This document shows, piece by piece, positions 17,554 to 27,145 of a DNA stretch of 64,000 bases. Position numbers and translations under genes: made by a program. A model generated the notes under the pieces. The model made no database searches. It had not been told where the DNA came from and saw nothing but the letters and a program-made list of their open reading frames with translations. How positions within the stretch are numbered: the stretch's first letter is position 1; each line of letters begins with the position of its first letter. The stretch is from Herminiimonas arsenitoxidans (GTDB lineage Bacteria; Pseudomonadota; Gammaproteobacteria; Burkholderiales; Burkholderiaceae_D): positions 2,480,001-2,544,000 of the forward strand of contig NZ_LT671418.1 in NCBI RefSeq assembly GCF_900130075.1. Direction: 5' to 3'.

Positions 17554-19581
17554 ATGTCGCTTACAAGAAAAATATTGTTGTGGGCCGCAATCGCTTTGTT
17601 CGCTATCTTGCTCGCGGCTGTGCTGTTCCTGTTGATGTTTGATTGGAACAAGGCAAAGCCGTGGATCAATGAACGCGTCAGCGAGGCAACTGGCCGTAAC
17701 TTCGCGATTAACGGTGATTTGTCTCTGACCTGGCAACGGGCGCAACCCGCAACGGATACCTGGCGTGACTGGATACCAGCACCGCGTTTGAGCGCGCATG
17801 ATGTTTCACTCGGCAATCCTGAGTGGGCCAAAGCCGACAGTAATATGGCCGAGATCGGTCATATCACTTTCTCAGTCAATCCTTTACCTCTGCTGAACAA
17901 TACGATCGTGATTCCTGCCTTGCAGCTGGATGATCCTATCGTTACGTTAGAACGCATACGTGATGGCAAGAATAACTGGACCTTCAAGCAAACCGATCCT
18001 TCCGCCTGGACGCTGGATTTGCAACGTCTGTATTTTTACCGCGGTGAAATCACGCTGAAAGATGAAGTCGAACATATCGATGCGAAAGCTAATATCGATA
18101 CGCTGGAGCCAACGGCCGTTAATGATTTTGTGATGGGCTGGAAGATTACCGGGACCTTCAACGGTGCACGCATCAATGGTGATGGCAAGGCTGGTGCATT
18201 ACTGGCTTTGAAAAATGTGGATAAACCTTTTCCACTGGAAGCAAAACTGGATGTAGGTAAAACCTCGATCAGCGTCAACGGCACTGTCACCAAACCGCAA
18301 GAGCTGGCAGCCATTGATCTGCGCTTGCGTCTATCAGGCGCCAGCATGGCTGACCTTTATCCATTAACCGGGATCACGCTGCCAAAGACTCCTCAATTCT
18401 CAACTGAAGGCCATCTGATCGGCACCATCAACAAGCTTGGTGGCAAATGGACGTATGAAAAATTCAAAGGTAAGGTTGGCGCCAGCGATATCGCCGGCAG
18501 CTTGGTGTATGAATCCAAAAAACCGCGGCCACTTTTGTCCGGCACTGTCGTGTCCAATTTATTGCAATTGAGCGATCTGGGTCCGATTATTGGCGCAGAT
18601 TCCAATGCAAGTAAAAAGGAACGTGGCGTCGCGCAAAATCAACCGGCGAATAAAGTACTGCCCGTAGAAAAATTCACGACCGATCGTTGGGGCAGCATCG
18701 ATGCCGATGTCCAATTCACTGGCCACAAAATCGTGCATAGCAAATCACTGCCTATCAACAACCTGGATACGCATTTAAAAATGCAGGACAGTGTGATTAC
18801 CTTGTCGCCACTGAAGTTCGATGTGGCCGGCGGCAATATGGTGGCCGACATTAAACTGGATGGTCGCAACAACACCATCAAGGCTGAAGCAAAAGTATCC
18901 GCCCGTCATCTGAAGCTAAAACAATTGTTCCCGACCTTCCAGCCTATGCAAGCCAGCTTCGGTGAAGTCAATGGTGATACTTCTTTATCCGGTACCGGCA
19001 ACTCCATTGCGACCTTGCTTGCGACATCAAATGGTGAAATCAAATCGCTGATCAATGAAGGCACCATCAGCAAGCTCTTGCTGGAACAAATCGGTTTGAA
19101 TATCGGCAATATCGTTATTTCGCAATTGTTCGGTGACAAGCAGGTACAACTCAATTGCATGGCGACTGATCTAACCGTCACCAACGGTTTGGTGCAAACA
19201 CGTACCTTCATTGTAGATACACAAGATGCTGTGCTGTATGTGACTGGCACCATCGATTTGGCGAAAGAACAACTGGATCTCACGATCAAACCTGAAACTA
19301 AAGGCTTGCGTATTGTTTCCTTGCGCGCACCTATCTATGTGACAGGCGAATTCAATACGCCCAAAATCAGCATCGATAAAGGTGTGCTGGCATTGAAAGC
19401 GGGTAGTGCGGTGGCATTAGCGGTAGTTGCACCGATAACCGCATTGCTGCCTTTGGTGAATGTAGGCTCGAATGAAGAGAATAAATGCACTAGCTTGTTG
19501 AAAGAAGCAAAGAGCAAACCGGTCGCACCTCCACCTGGCAAAACTTATAAGGCCAAGTCTGTAAGCAAGGCGAATAAGTAA
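17554..19581 (+). CDS. AsmA-family protein
   Basis: The 675-residue protein has a single N-terminal membrane anchor (residues 8-30) followed by an AsmA N-terminal domain (WINERVSEATGRNFAINGDL; DISLGNPEWA-type block near 90) and a C-terminal AsmA region from about residue 440 (GEVNGDTSLSGTGNSIATLL; TFIVDTQDAVLYVTGTIDLA). AsmA-like proteins are large periplasmic proteins anchored in the inner membrane and are linked to outer-membrane lipid transport and assembly. The gene stands alone; the mirrored DnaA-box element begins about 75 bases after its stop. Confidence 0.88.
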   Translation: MSLTRKILLWAAIALFAILLAAVLFLLMFDWNKAKPWINERVSEATGRNFAINGDLSLTWQRAQPATDTWRDWIPAPRLSAHDVSLGNPEWAKADSNMAEIGHITFSVNPLPLLNNTIVIPALQLDDPIVTLERIRDGKNNWTFKQTDPSAWTLDLQRLYFYRGEITLKDEVEHIDAKANIDTLEPTAVNDFVMGWKITGTFNGARINGDGKAGALLALKNVDKPFPLEAKLDVGKTSISVNGTVTKPQELAAIDLRLRLSGASMADLYPLTGITLPKTPQFSTEGHLIGTINKLGGKWTYEKFKGKVGASDIAGSLVYESKKPRPLLSGTVVSNLLQLSDLGPIIGADSNASKKERGVAQNQPANKVLPVEKFTTDRWGSIDADVQFTGHKIVHSKSLPINNLDTHLKMQDSVITLSPLKFDVAGGNMVADIKLDGRNNTIKAEAKVSARHLKLKQLFPTFQPMQASFGEVNGDTSLSGTGNSIATLLATSNGEIKSLINEGTISKLLLEQIGLNIGNIVISQLFGDKQVQLNCMATDLTVTNGLVQTRTFIVDTQDAVLYVTGTIDLAKEQLDLTIKPETKGLRIVSLRAPIYVTGEFNTPKISIDKGVLALKAGSAVALAVVAPITALLPLVNVGSNEENKCTSLLKEAKSKPVAPPPGKTYKAKSVSKANK

Positions 19582-19656
19582 GTGTTCTTTGCGGAGCAGA
19601 GAAAAATTTTTTCTACTATTTGAATAAATGGACAAAAGCCAGATTAGCGAAAAGTC

Positions 19657-19941
19657 CTGTGGATAAGTCTCTGGGGAAGAGGTGGATAGCTTGTGGATAA
19701 TCTTGTGGAGAAGTCGGCCTTCTTTTTTATACAGAATCTATCCTTTACAGATACACCGTTTATGCAGGGTTTATCTTTTCTTCAAGTCTTTGATTTCAAT
19801 ACCACTTAATGACTTATCCACAGAAAAGTGCCTGCGTTAACTATTACTACTAAACATATATATAAACAATTAACTTAAAACCAGAATCTCCTTCTTTGTC
19901 CTCAAATACAGAAAAAATCCTCTAACAGCCTCTGTAAAAAC
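19657..19941 (+). repeat. Left arm of 285-bp inverted repeat
   Basis: This arm matches the reverse complement of 20662-20946 at 281 of 285 positions by manual alignment. The four differences are two adjacent swaps (AG/GA near 19910 and CT/TC near 19921). Beyond the outer end the similarity continues but is weaker (GATTAGCGAAAA against GATAAGTGAAAAA). It contains three perfect DnaA boxes and one variant. Confidence 0.95.
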
Positions 19942-20661
19942 TAAGCAAGCTCTACAAAATTTCAACTACAAGAGAAGTCGTTCTCTCTCATCTCAATCTA
20001 CGTCCCTATTTCCTTGATCAACGCGTCAAGACTTCAATAGGCGTAAAAACCGTTTTTCAACTGCAGTGCCATCGACTATCAAGATTTCAACTGCAGTGCC
20101 ATCGACTATCAAGAAATCATGTTCTGCTACTGGGTAGTCTTTAAAAACCACATCTGCAAAGCAGTCAAACAAGCTGGCAAACCTTGTTTCAAATGCTCTA
20201 TTTGGTCATTTTGATTTTTAAATTCGGCTGATCTTGATGTCTGAGTAGCGCAATATTGTCTATTGTCAGGTCTGTACCCACTGTTCCTGCCCTTGAATAG
20301 GGATAAGTGAGGGGACGGCTTCAACTTTAGGTCAAAGTCGCTGGAATGCCTTCTACCGCCATTTTTTGCTTCTTCAATGGCGTATCCCAAGCATTAAATT
20401 CAAATAAATACCTATTTATTAAGCATTTAGCTCTCAAAGCGGCTTTTGAGGAGTCATTTTTCAACGCTGGTTTGATTTTAGGATGCATACGCATAAGTGC
20501 AGTGAACATGCTTACCTTGTAAGAAACCCAATTTTTGAAATCAATCAATTCAAAACTAAAGGTCTACAAAAATTGGTTGAGCTGTTTTACGGAGATGCGA
20601 TCTGAATTTTATGAGTCAACGTTTTTCAGATTTATTCATTAATAATTTCAGTAAGAACTTT
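19942..20661. other. 720-bp AT-rich spacer between the inverted arms
   Basis: The spacer holds a 30-bp tandem duplication (20055-20114) and two short overlapping minus-strand open frames (20327-20548, 73 codons; 20127-20390, 87 codons) in different phases. These have no recognisable domain and could be decayed remains of one gene. No terminal inverted repeat or transposase motif of a known insertion sequence was identified. Confidence 0.6.
20055..20114 (+). repeat. 30-bp exact tandem duplication inside the spacer
   Basis: The unit begins TTTCAACTGCAGTGCCATCG and ends ACTATCAAGA. It occurs at 20055-20084 and again, identical, at 20085-20114. Exact identity suggests a recent slippage or a functional iteron; two copies are too few to decide. 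Confidence 0.95.
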
Positions 20662-20946
20662 GTTTTTACAGAGGCTGTTGAAGGATTTTTTTCGTATTTG
20701 AGGACAAAGAAGGAGATTCTGGTTTTAAGTTAATTGTTTATATATATGTTTAGTAGTAATAGTTAACGCAGGCACTTTTCTGTGGATAAGTCATTAAGTG
20801 GTATTGAAATCAAAGACTTGAAGAAAAGATAAACCCTGCATAAACGGTGTATCTGTAAAGGATAGATTCTGTATAAAAAAGAAGGCCGACTTCTCCACAA
20901 GATTATCCACAAGCTATCCACCTCTTCCCCAGAGACTTATCCACAG
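20662..20946 (-). repeat. Right arm of 285-bp inverted repeat
   Basis: This is the mirror of 19657-19941. In it, the DnaA-trio-like run TAGTAGTAATAG is at 20751-20762 and DnaA boxes are at 20781-20789, 20891-20899 (variant), 20903-20911 and 20937-20945. The mmsA start follows about 95 bases after its outer end. Confidence 0.95.
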
Positions 20947-21040
20947 ACCTTTTTCACTTATCAAGCTTTTGCATCATGGTAATCTTGTGCGGTTTTGCGC
21001 TACTTATAACGATAGAAAAATCTTATTTGAAGGAATGCTT

Positions 21041-22561
21041 ATGACAACGACTCCCTCGAGAATTCAGCATTACATCGGCGGTCGCTTGGTAGATACGAGC
21101 GGTGGCAAACAGCAGGATGTATTTAATCCCGCCACCGGCGAGGTGAGTGCACAAGTTGTTCTGGCCAGTGATGCTGATGTACAGACAGTCGTGGCGACGG
21201 CAAAAGCAGCCGCGCCGGCATGGGCTGATACAGCGCCATTGAAGCGTGCGCGTATCCTCTTCAAATTCAAAGAGCTGATCGAAAAACATCACAATGATCT
21301 GGCTGCAGCGATCACACGTGAACACGGCAAGGTTTTTTCGGATGCCAAAGGTGAGGTCACACGCGGGCTGGAAGTGGTCGAGTTTGCCTGTGGTGTGCCG
21401 CAATTATTGAAAACTCAGTTCACCGACAATATCGGTGGCGGTATCGATAACTGGAACTTGCGTCAGCCGCTGGGTGTGACAGCCGGCATCACACCTTTCA
21501 ATTTTCCTTTCATGGTGCCGATGTGGATGGCACCGGTTGCGCTGGCAACAGGCAACACATTCATTTTAAAGCCCTCTGAGCGCGATCCATCACCATCCTT
21601 GATGGTAGCGGAGCTGTTGCATCAAGCAGGGCTGCCTGACGGCGTTTTCAATGTCTTGCAGGGAGATAAGCTGGCAGTTGATGGTCTGCTGCATCACCCG
21701 GATGTAAAAGCAGTCTCCTTCGTCGGTTCAACACCGATAGCCGAATACATTTATGCAACGGGTGCTGCGCGTAAAGGCGGCGCCTATCCATTACGCGTAC
21801 AGGCACTTGGCGGTGCGAAAAATCATTTAGTGGTGATGCCGGATGCAAATCTGGAGCAGGCGGTCGATGCCTTGATCGGAGCGGCTTATGGTTCTGCCGG
21901 CGAGCGTTGCATGGCGATTTCCGTTGCGGTAGCGGTTGGTGATGTAGCGGACAAGTTGGTTGCGGCATTAATCCCGCGTGTGAAATCCCTCAAGGTAAAA
22001 AACGGTATGGAAGCCGATGCCGAGATGGGGCCGGTCGTCAGCGCAGCGCATAAAGCCAAAATCGAAGGCTATATTGAGGCGGGAGTGCAGGCTGGCGCGA
22101 AGTTGCTGGTGGATGGTCGAGGATTACATGTAGATGGTGGTAGTAAAGGATTCTTTATTGGAGGTTGTCTATTCGACCATGTAACGCCGGAGATGACGAT
22201 CTATCAAGAAGAGATTTTTGGCCCGGTTTTGTGCGTTGTGCGCGTGCCGAACTTCGCGGCTGCGCTTGATTTGATCAATGCACATGAATTCGGCAATGGC
22301 GTTGCTCTATTTACCTCGGATGGCAATACGGCTCGCGAATTTTCACGTCGCGTTGAAGTTGGCATGATCGGTATCAATGTGCCGATTCCTGTGCCTATGG
22401 CCTGGCATTCATTCGGCGGTTGGAAACGCTCGATGTTTGGCGACACGCATGCTTATGGGGAAGAGGGCGTCAAGTTCTACACTCGTTATAAATCGATCAT
22501 GCAGCGTTGGCCAGAGTCGATTGCCAAGGGTGCGGAGTTCGCGATGCCGACTAGTAAATAA
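21041..22561 (+). CDS. mmsA: CoA-acylating methylmalonate-semialdehyde dehydrogenase
   Basis: The 506-residue enzyme belongs to the ALDH superfamily. The segments [48 protein letters not shown] (catalytic Cys) and [10 protein letters not shown] are typical of MMSDH rather than of general aldehyde dehydrogenases. It converts methylmalonate semialdehyde (or malonate semialdehyde) to propionyl- or acetyl-CoA with NAD+, in valine, inositol or beta-alanine breakdown. The ATG at 21041 is chosen because GAAGGA lies just upstream; an upstream ATG at 20969 lacks this. No other valine-pathway gene is nearby. Confidence 0.9.
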   Translation: MTTTPSRIQHYIGGRLVDTSGGKQQDVFNPATGEVSAQVVLASDADVQTVVATAKAAAPAWADTAPLKRARILFKFKELIEKHHNDLAAAITREHGKVFSDAKGEVTRGLEVVEFACGVPQLLKTQFTDNIGGGIDNWNLRQPLGVTAGITPFNFPFMVPMWMAPVALATGNTFILKPSERDPSPSLMVAELLHQAGLPDGVFNVLQGDKLAVDGLLHHPDVKAVSFVGSTPIAEYIYATGAARKGGAYPLRVQALGGAKNHLVVMPDANLEQAVDALIGAAYGSAGERCMAISVAVAVGDVADKLVAALIPRVKSLKVKNGMEADAEMGPVVSAAHKAKIEGYIEAGVQAGAKLLVDGRGLHVDGGSKGFFIGGCLFDHVTPEMTIYQEEIFGPVLCVVRVPNFAAALDLINAHEFGNGVALFTSDGNTAREFSRRVEVGMIGINVPIPVPMAWHSFGGWKRSMFGDTHAYGEEGVKFYTRYKSIMQRWPESIAKGAEFAMPTSK

Positions 22562-22661
22562 ATAATAATTAAGTCGCAACCATCTATTGTCAGTCGACTG
22601 TAAGTAGACGCTGTGATGATGGGGTTTATCTAATGCAACATCAACTCTACCGATTGAGACA

Positions 22662-24266
22662 ATGGCCGAATCCGCAGGGAAGTACGATTACATCATCGTA
22701 GGAGCAGGAACAGCCGGTTGCGTACTGGCTAACCGATTGACACAAGATCCGAATACTTCGGTTCTACTCATAGAGGCTGGTGCGAAAGACGATTATTTCT
22801 GGGTGCATATCCCCATCGGCTTTCATCACATGATTAACAATCCACGTACCGACTGGCGTTATCGCACCGAAGCCGATGCCGGCTTGAACGGGCGCAGCGT
22901 TCTGTATCCCAGCGGTAAAATCCTCGGCGGCTCATCGTCCATCAATGCCATGATTTACCAGCGCGGGCAGGCGCAAGACTATGATTACTGGGCGGAACTG
23001 ACTGGTGATGCAAGTTGGCGCTGGGATCAGGTTTTGCCTTTATTCAAGAAAACCGAAGATTATGTTGAAGGTGCAGATGCCCTGCATGGAGTAGGCGGCG
23101 ACTGGCGCGTTGAGAAGCAAAAGTTCGGTTGGAAGATACTGGATGCCTTCCGCGATGCTGCTGCACAAAACGGCATACCCAAGATAAACGACTTCAATCT
23201 CGGTAATGGCGAAGAAGGCAGTGCTTACTTCGATATCAACCAAAAAAACGGTTTGCGCTGGAATACAGCGAAAGCTTTCCTGCGCACAATCATCCGCCGC
23301 GGCAATTTGGAAATCATGACCGGTTCGCAAGTGCAACGTCTGATTATCCAAAAAACTGAGCAGGGTAATGTCTGTACCGGAGTTGAGTTTATCGGCGGTG
23401 GCAAGGAATGGACGGCGGATGTTTCACGTGAAACAATCCTGGCGGCAGGTGCTTTCGGATCGCCGCAAATTTTGCAGCGATCCGGCATAGGTCCAGCTAC
23501 CTTGCTGCAACAGCATGGAATTAGCGTTTTGCAAGATGTGCCTGGAGTAGGGGAGAATTTGCAGGATCACCTGCCGCTACGCATGCGATTCAAGATCGCT
23601 AATGCCAAATCCCTGAATACAGCAAGCAAGAGTTGGCTGGCGATGGGGCTGGAATATATGGTCAAGAAGAATGGTTTGGTCTCTACGGTACCTTCACCAT
23701 TGGGGGCAATGGCGCGTTCCGATCCATCACAAGCCACCCCGAATCTTGGCTATCAAATTCAGCCGTGGTCGCAGGAATCGGTTGAACGTCCGCTGGATTC
23801 CTTCGCAGCATTCACCGCCAGCGTTAGTAATTTGAAGCCGACGGCACGTGGCCATGTACGGATTGCCGCAGCGGATGTCACTGCGCCACCGGTCATTACA
23901 ACGAATTATCTGAGTACAGAGCAAGATGTGAATATTGCCGCTACAGCTATTCAATTGACGCGTAAAATCGTGGCCTCCTCGGCCTTGCAGCAGTATGCGC
24001 CACAAGAAATCAATGCTGATGAAGACTTGCAACGCTTGGCTGGAGATGTAGGTGCGGCAGGTGCAAATCCGGTTGGAACCTGCAAAATGGGTGCTGTAAG
24101 CGATGCTCTGGCCGTAGTGGATAGTGAGTTGCGAGTGAAGGGGATTGCCGGTTTGCGTGTGGTGGATGCGTCCATCATGCCGGTGATTGTGGCTGGTGAT
24201 ACTGGTGCCACCACCATTCTGATTGCAGAAAAAGCCGCGAAACTGATACGAGCAGCAAAGCGTTAG
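22662..24266 (+). CDS. GMC-family FAD oxidoreductase with altered catalytic motif
   Basis: The 534-residue protein has the N-terminal FAD motif YDYIIVGAGTAGCVLANRLT, the GMC signatures GKILGGSSSINAMIYQRG and GAFGSPQILQRSGIGP, and the C-terminal GMC domain. It resembles alcohol/choline-type dehydrogenases. Two normally conserved spots differ: the HPxGTxxMG motif reads NPVGTCKMG (Asn469 replacing the usual His), and the usual GNTNAP stretch reads GDTGAT. Activity may therefore be unusual. A perfect parS palindrome lies within the coding sequence. The substrate is unknown. Confidence 0.85.
   Translation: MAESAGKYDYIIVGAGTAGCVLANRLTQDPNTSVLLIEAGAKDDYFWVHIPIGFHHMINNPRTDWRYRTEADAGLNGRSVLYPSGKILGGSSSINAMIYQRGQAQDYDYWAELTGDASWRWDQVLPLFKKTEDYVEGADALHGVGGDWRVEKQKFGWKILDAFRDAAAQNGIPKINDFNLGNGEEGSAYFDINQKNGLRWNTAKAFLRTIIRRGNLEIMTGSQVQRLIIQKTEQGNVCTGVEFIGGGKEWTADVSRETILAAGAFGSPQILQRSGIGPATLLQQHGISVLQDVPGVGENLQDHLPLRMRFKIANAKSLNTASKSWLAMGLEYMVKKNGLVSTVPSPLGAMARSDPSQATPNLGYQIQPWSQESVERPLDSFAAFTASVSNLKPTARGHVRIAAADVTAPPVITTNYLSTEQDVNIAATAIQLTRKIVASSALQQYAPQEINADEDLQRLAGDVGAAGANPVGTCKMGAVSDALAVVDSELRVKGIAGLRVVDASIMPVIVAGDTGATTILIAEKAAKLIRAAKR
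23420..23435. other. parS: parS centromere-like site inside the GMC gene
   Basis: TGTTTCACGTGAAACA, the exact 16-bp parS consensus bound by chromosomal ParB, lies at 23420-23435 within the GMC coding frame. It is 5.3 kb from parB and 1.7 kb from the second site. Confidence 0.92.
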
Positions 24267-24314
24267 CCTGCCAAAATGTAGATGAGCAGGTGTTTATGGA
24301 TAACTGGATGAAGC

Positions 24315-25076
24315 ATGACTGATTACGTATTTCTGGCTGCGGCCGCATTTTTGGCCGGGATGATAGATGCGGTAGTCGGTGGCGGTGGCTTGATCCTGAT
24401 TCCAGCTTTGTTTTCTACCTTCCCGACGGCCTCGATGGGGACTTTGCTGGGTACCAATAAGCTGGCCAGTGTCTGCGGTACCAGCGCTGCAGCTATCGGT
24501 TTTGCCCGTAGAGTAAAGCTGCAGTGGAGTACTGCAGCACCTGCTGCGATGGCTGCTTTTGCCTTTGCCTTCATCGGCGCCTTTACGGTTACGCAGATTC
24601 CATCCGAGTTCATGCGCAAGCTGCTACCTTTCATTCTGGTTGCAGTTGCCATCTACACCTATAAAAAGAAAGATTTCGGCAGTATCCACGCCCCCTTGCA
24701 TATAGGCGGGAAAGAGAAGGTAATCGCGATTCTGGTTGGTGCCGGCATCGGCTTTTATGATGGATTCTTTGGGCCTGGTACTGGTAGCTTCCTGGTTTTC
24801 CTGTTTGTTCGATTCTTCGGGTTCGACTTCCTTGGCGCATCGGCGGTGGCCAAGGTCGTCAATGTCGCCTGCAATATTGCCGCCATACTCTGGTTCGGCT
24901 ATAGCGCGGAGTTGTTGTGGAAGCTGGCTGCCATCATGGCGGTGTGTAATGTGCTGGGTTCCTTGATCGGTATCCGTCTGGCGATACGCCATGGCAGCGG
25001 ATTTGTTCGCAAGATATTCCTGGTGGTAGTGTCAGCGCTGATTTTGAAGACGGCCTACGACGCATTCCTTGCTTAA
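24315..25076 (+). CDS. TauE/SafE-family membrane permease
   Basis: The 253-residue protein has about eight hydrophobic segments and the TauE/SafE pattern: AAFLAGMIDAVVGGGGLILI at the N-terminus and its repeat GIGFYDGFFGPGTGSFLVFL in the second half. The family exports or imports sulfonates and related anions across the inner membrane. It lies 48 bases after the GMC gene and may be co-transcribed with it. The substrate cannot be deduced. Confidence 0.87.
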   Translation: MTDYVFLAAAAFLAGMIDAVVGGGGLILIPALFSTFPTASMGTLLGTNKLASVCGTSAAAIGFARRVKLQWSTAAPAAMAAFAFAFIGAFTVTQIPSEFMRKLLPFILVAVAIYTYKKKDFGSIHAPLHIGGKEKVIAILVGAGIGFYDGFFGPGTGSFLVFLFVRFFGFDFLGASAVAKVVNVACNIAAILWFGYSAELLWKLAAIMAVCNVLGSLIGIRLAIRHGSGFVRKIFLVVVSALILKTAYDAFLA

Positions 25077-25091
25077 TCTCTGGCAAGCTTT

Positions 25092-25107
25092 TGTTTCACG
25101 TGAAACA
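25092..25107. other. parS: parS centromere-like site upstream of mnmG
   Basis: TGTTTCACGTGAAACA occurs at 25092-25107, extended to a perfect 18-bp palindrome by flanking T and A, in the intergenic region 100 bases before mnmG. It is the exact ParB-binding consensus. Confidence 0.94.
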
Positions 25108-25207
25108 AAACGTGGCTTAATTTGCCGCTAAATTTCGGTTCCGGGGAAATTAAAGCAAAAAGACTTTATAATCTCGCCTCTGCTTAACGTCTCATCGAGG
25201 CGCACCC

Positions 25208-27145
25208 ATGATCTTTCCTACCAAATTTGATGTCATCGTAGTCGGCGGCGGCCATGCCGGGACGGAGGCCGCCCTGGCGTCTGCTCGCATGGGGCAATCG
25301 ACCCTTTTGCTTTCGCACAATATTGAAACGCTGGGGCAAATGTCCTGCAATCCATCCATCGGTGGCATAGGCAAAGGGCACTTGGTCAAGGAAGTCGATG
25401 CCATGGGCGGTGCAATGGCAATTGCCACTGATGAGGCCGGCATACAATTCCGTATCTTGAATTCGTCGAAAGGTCCAGCCGTCCGGGCTACACGCGCGCA
25501 AGCCGATCGTATTCTGTACAAGCAAGCCATCCGTTCCCGTCTGGAGAATCAACCGAATCTGTGGCTGTTCCAGCAGGCAGTCGATGATCTGCTGGTAGAA
25601 GGCGATCGCGTGGTGGGTGCTGTGACGCAAGCCGGGATTCAGTTCCGCGCGCGGGCAGTAGTGTTGACTGCAGGTACCTTCCTCGATGGCAAGATCCATA
25701 TCGGCATGAATAATTATTCTGCTGGTAGAGCCGGTGATCCGCCAGCGATTTCACTGTCGGCACGTCTGAAAGAATTGAAGCTACCGCAAGGCCGCTTGAA
25801 AACCGGTACGCCGCCACGGATCGACGGTCGTTCTATCGACTTCTCCGTGATGCAGGAACAGCCGGGCGATCTGGATCCGATTCCGGTATTTTCGGTGATG
25901 GGTTCGGTCGCGATGCATCCGAAGCAAATGCCTTGCTGGATTACACACACCAATGAAAAAACCCACGATCTGATCCGCGGTGGTCTGGATCGCAGTCCGA
26001 TGTACACCGGCGTGATTGAAGGCGTGGGCCCACGTTATTGCCCATCGATCGAAGACAAGATACATCGTTTTGCCGGCAAGGAGTCCCATCAGATCTTCCT
26101 TGAGCCAGAAGGCTTGACGACTAACGAATATTATCCAAATGGCATCTCCACCAGCTTGCCTTTCGACGTGCAACTCGCATTGGTGCAGTCTATGCGCGGG
26201 TTGGAACATGCGCATATCTTGCGTCCCGGTTATGCGATTGAATACGACTACTTCGATCCGCGTGGCTTGAAGTCATCACTGGAAACCAAGGTTATCCAGG
26301 GCCTGTTCTTTGCAGGCCAGATCAATGGCACCACCGGTTACGAGGAAGCGGCAGCACAAGGCATGTTGGCGGGTATCAATGCCGCCTTGCAGACGCAAGA
26401 TCGCGATGCATGGACACCTCGCCGCGACGAAGCTTATCTCGGCGTGTTGGTCGACGACCTGATTACCAAGGGTGTGCTGGAACCGTACCGCATGTTTACC
26501 AGCCGTGCTGAATATCGTTTGAGCTTGCGCGAAGACAATGCCGATATGCGTCTGACCGAAATCGGCCGTCAGCTGGGTTGCGTCGGCGATGCGCAATGGG
26601 CGATGTTTGAAACCAAGCGCGAAGCCGTTGCACGCGAGCTGGAACGCCTGCGTTCGACTTGGGTTAGCCCTCGCATTTTGGCTGAAGCTGAAGCTGAACG
26701 TGTTTTAGGTAAAGGCATAGAGCGTGAGTATGCGCTCGCTGACTTGCTGCGCCGCCCGAACGTTAACTACGAAACCCTGATGACCCTGAAGGGCATGGAT
26801 GGCCAGGATCTGGGCGGTCCAGGTGTAGCGGAAGAGGCTGTGCGCGAGCAAGTCGAGATCCAGTTGAAGTACGCCGGCTACATCGATAGACAAGCCAAAG
26901 AAGTCGAGCGCCACGATTATTACGAGAATTTGAAGTTGCCAGCCGAGTTTGATTACATGGCCGTCAAAGGCTTGTCGATCGAAGTGCGTCAAAAGTTGAC
27001 CAAGCAACGTCCGGAAACTCTGGGCCAAGCATCGCGTATTTCCGGCGTTACACCAGCTGCTATTTCATTGATGCTGGTACATCTGAAAAAAGGCGGTTTC
27101 AAGGAATTCGCTGTATTACCACCTAACACTGAAGCTGCTGCATGA
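25208..27145 (+). CDS. mnmG: tRNA uridine-5-carboxymethylaminomethyl modification enzyme MnmG
   Basis: The 645-residue FAD protein (GidA) has the N-terminal [19 protein letters not shown] nucleotide-binding motif, the [20 protein letters not shown] block, [11 protein letters not shown], and the C-terminal domain. With MnmE it installs cmnm5 on wobble U34 of several tRNAs. A TATAAT at 25167-25172 is a probable -10 box. It overlaps rsmG by four bases, and mnmG-rsmG-parA-parB is a classic origin-proximal order in bacteria. Confidence 0.97.
   Translation: MIFPTKFDVIVVGGGHAGTEAALASARMGQSTLLLSHNIETLGQMSCNPSIGGIGKGHLVKEVDAMGGAMAIATDEAGIQFRILNSSKGPAVRATRAQADRILYKQAIRSRLENQPNLWLFQQAVDDLLVEGDRVVGAVTQAGIQFRARAVVLTAGTFLDGKIHIGMNNYSAGRAGDPPAISLSARLKELKLPQGRLKTGTPPRIDGRSIDFSVMQEQPGDLDPIPVFSVMGSVAMHPKQMPCWITHTNEKTHDLIRGGLDRSPMYTGVIEGVGPRYCPSIEDKIHRFAGKESHQIFLEPEGLTTNEYYPNGISTSLPFDVQLALVQSMRGLEHAHILRPGYAIEYDYFDPRGLKSSLETKVIQGLFFAGQINGTTGYEEAAAQGMLAGINAALQTQDRDAWTPRRDEAYLGVLVDDLITKGVLEPYRMFTSRAEYRLSLREDNADMRLTEIGRQLGCVGDAQWAMFETKREAVARELERLRSTWVSPRILAEAEAERVLGKGIEREYALADLLRRPNVNYETLMTLKGMDGQDLGGPGVAEEAVREQVEIQLKYAGYIDRQAKEVERHDYYENLKLPAEFDYMAVKGLSIEVRQKLTKQRPETLGQASRISGVTPAAISLMLVHLKKGGFKEFAVLPPNTEAAA

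Larger units (their letters stand above)
19657..20946. other. Candidate replication-origin-like element: mirrored DnaA-box arms around a 720-bp spacer
   Basis: Between the AsmA gene and mmsA, about 1.46 kb has no convincing gene. It is an inverted duplication of a 285-bp segment. Six perfect TTATCCACA DnaA boxes lie at 19658-19666, 19692-19700, 19814-19822, 20781-20789, 20903-20911 and 20937-20945, plus TTCTCCACA variants at 19704-19712 and 20891-20899. Next to the innermost box of each arm lie a GC-richer stretch, a trinucleotide run matching the DnaA-trio (19841-19852; 20751-20762) and an AT-rich stretch with TATATATA. Together this resembles a basal origin unwinding module, in two facing copies. 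Origin function is inferred; DnaA titration is an alternative. Confidence 0.6.

Noticed and set aside
19657..20946. Insertion sequence with long terminal inverted repeats
   Set aside because: The arms lack a transposase between them, no target-site duplication is visible, and the arms' content (DnaA boxes, trio motif) fits origin function better; weak homology continues beyond the arm ends.
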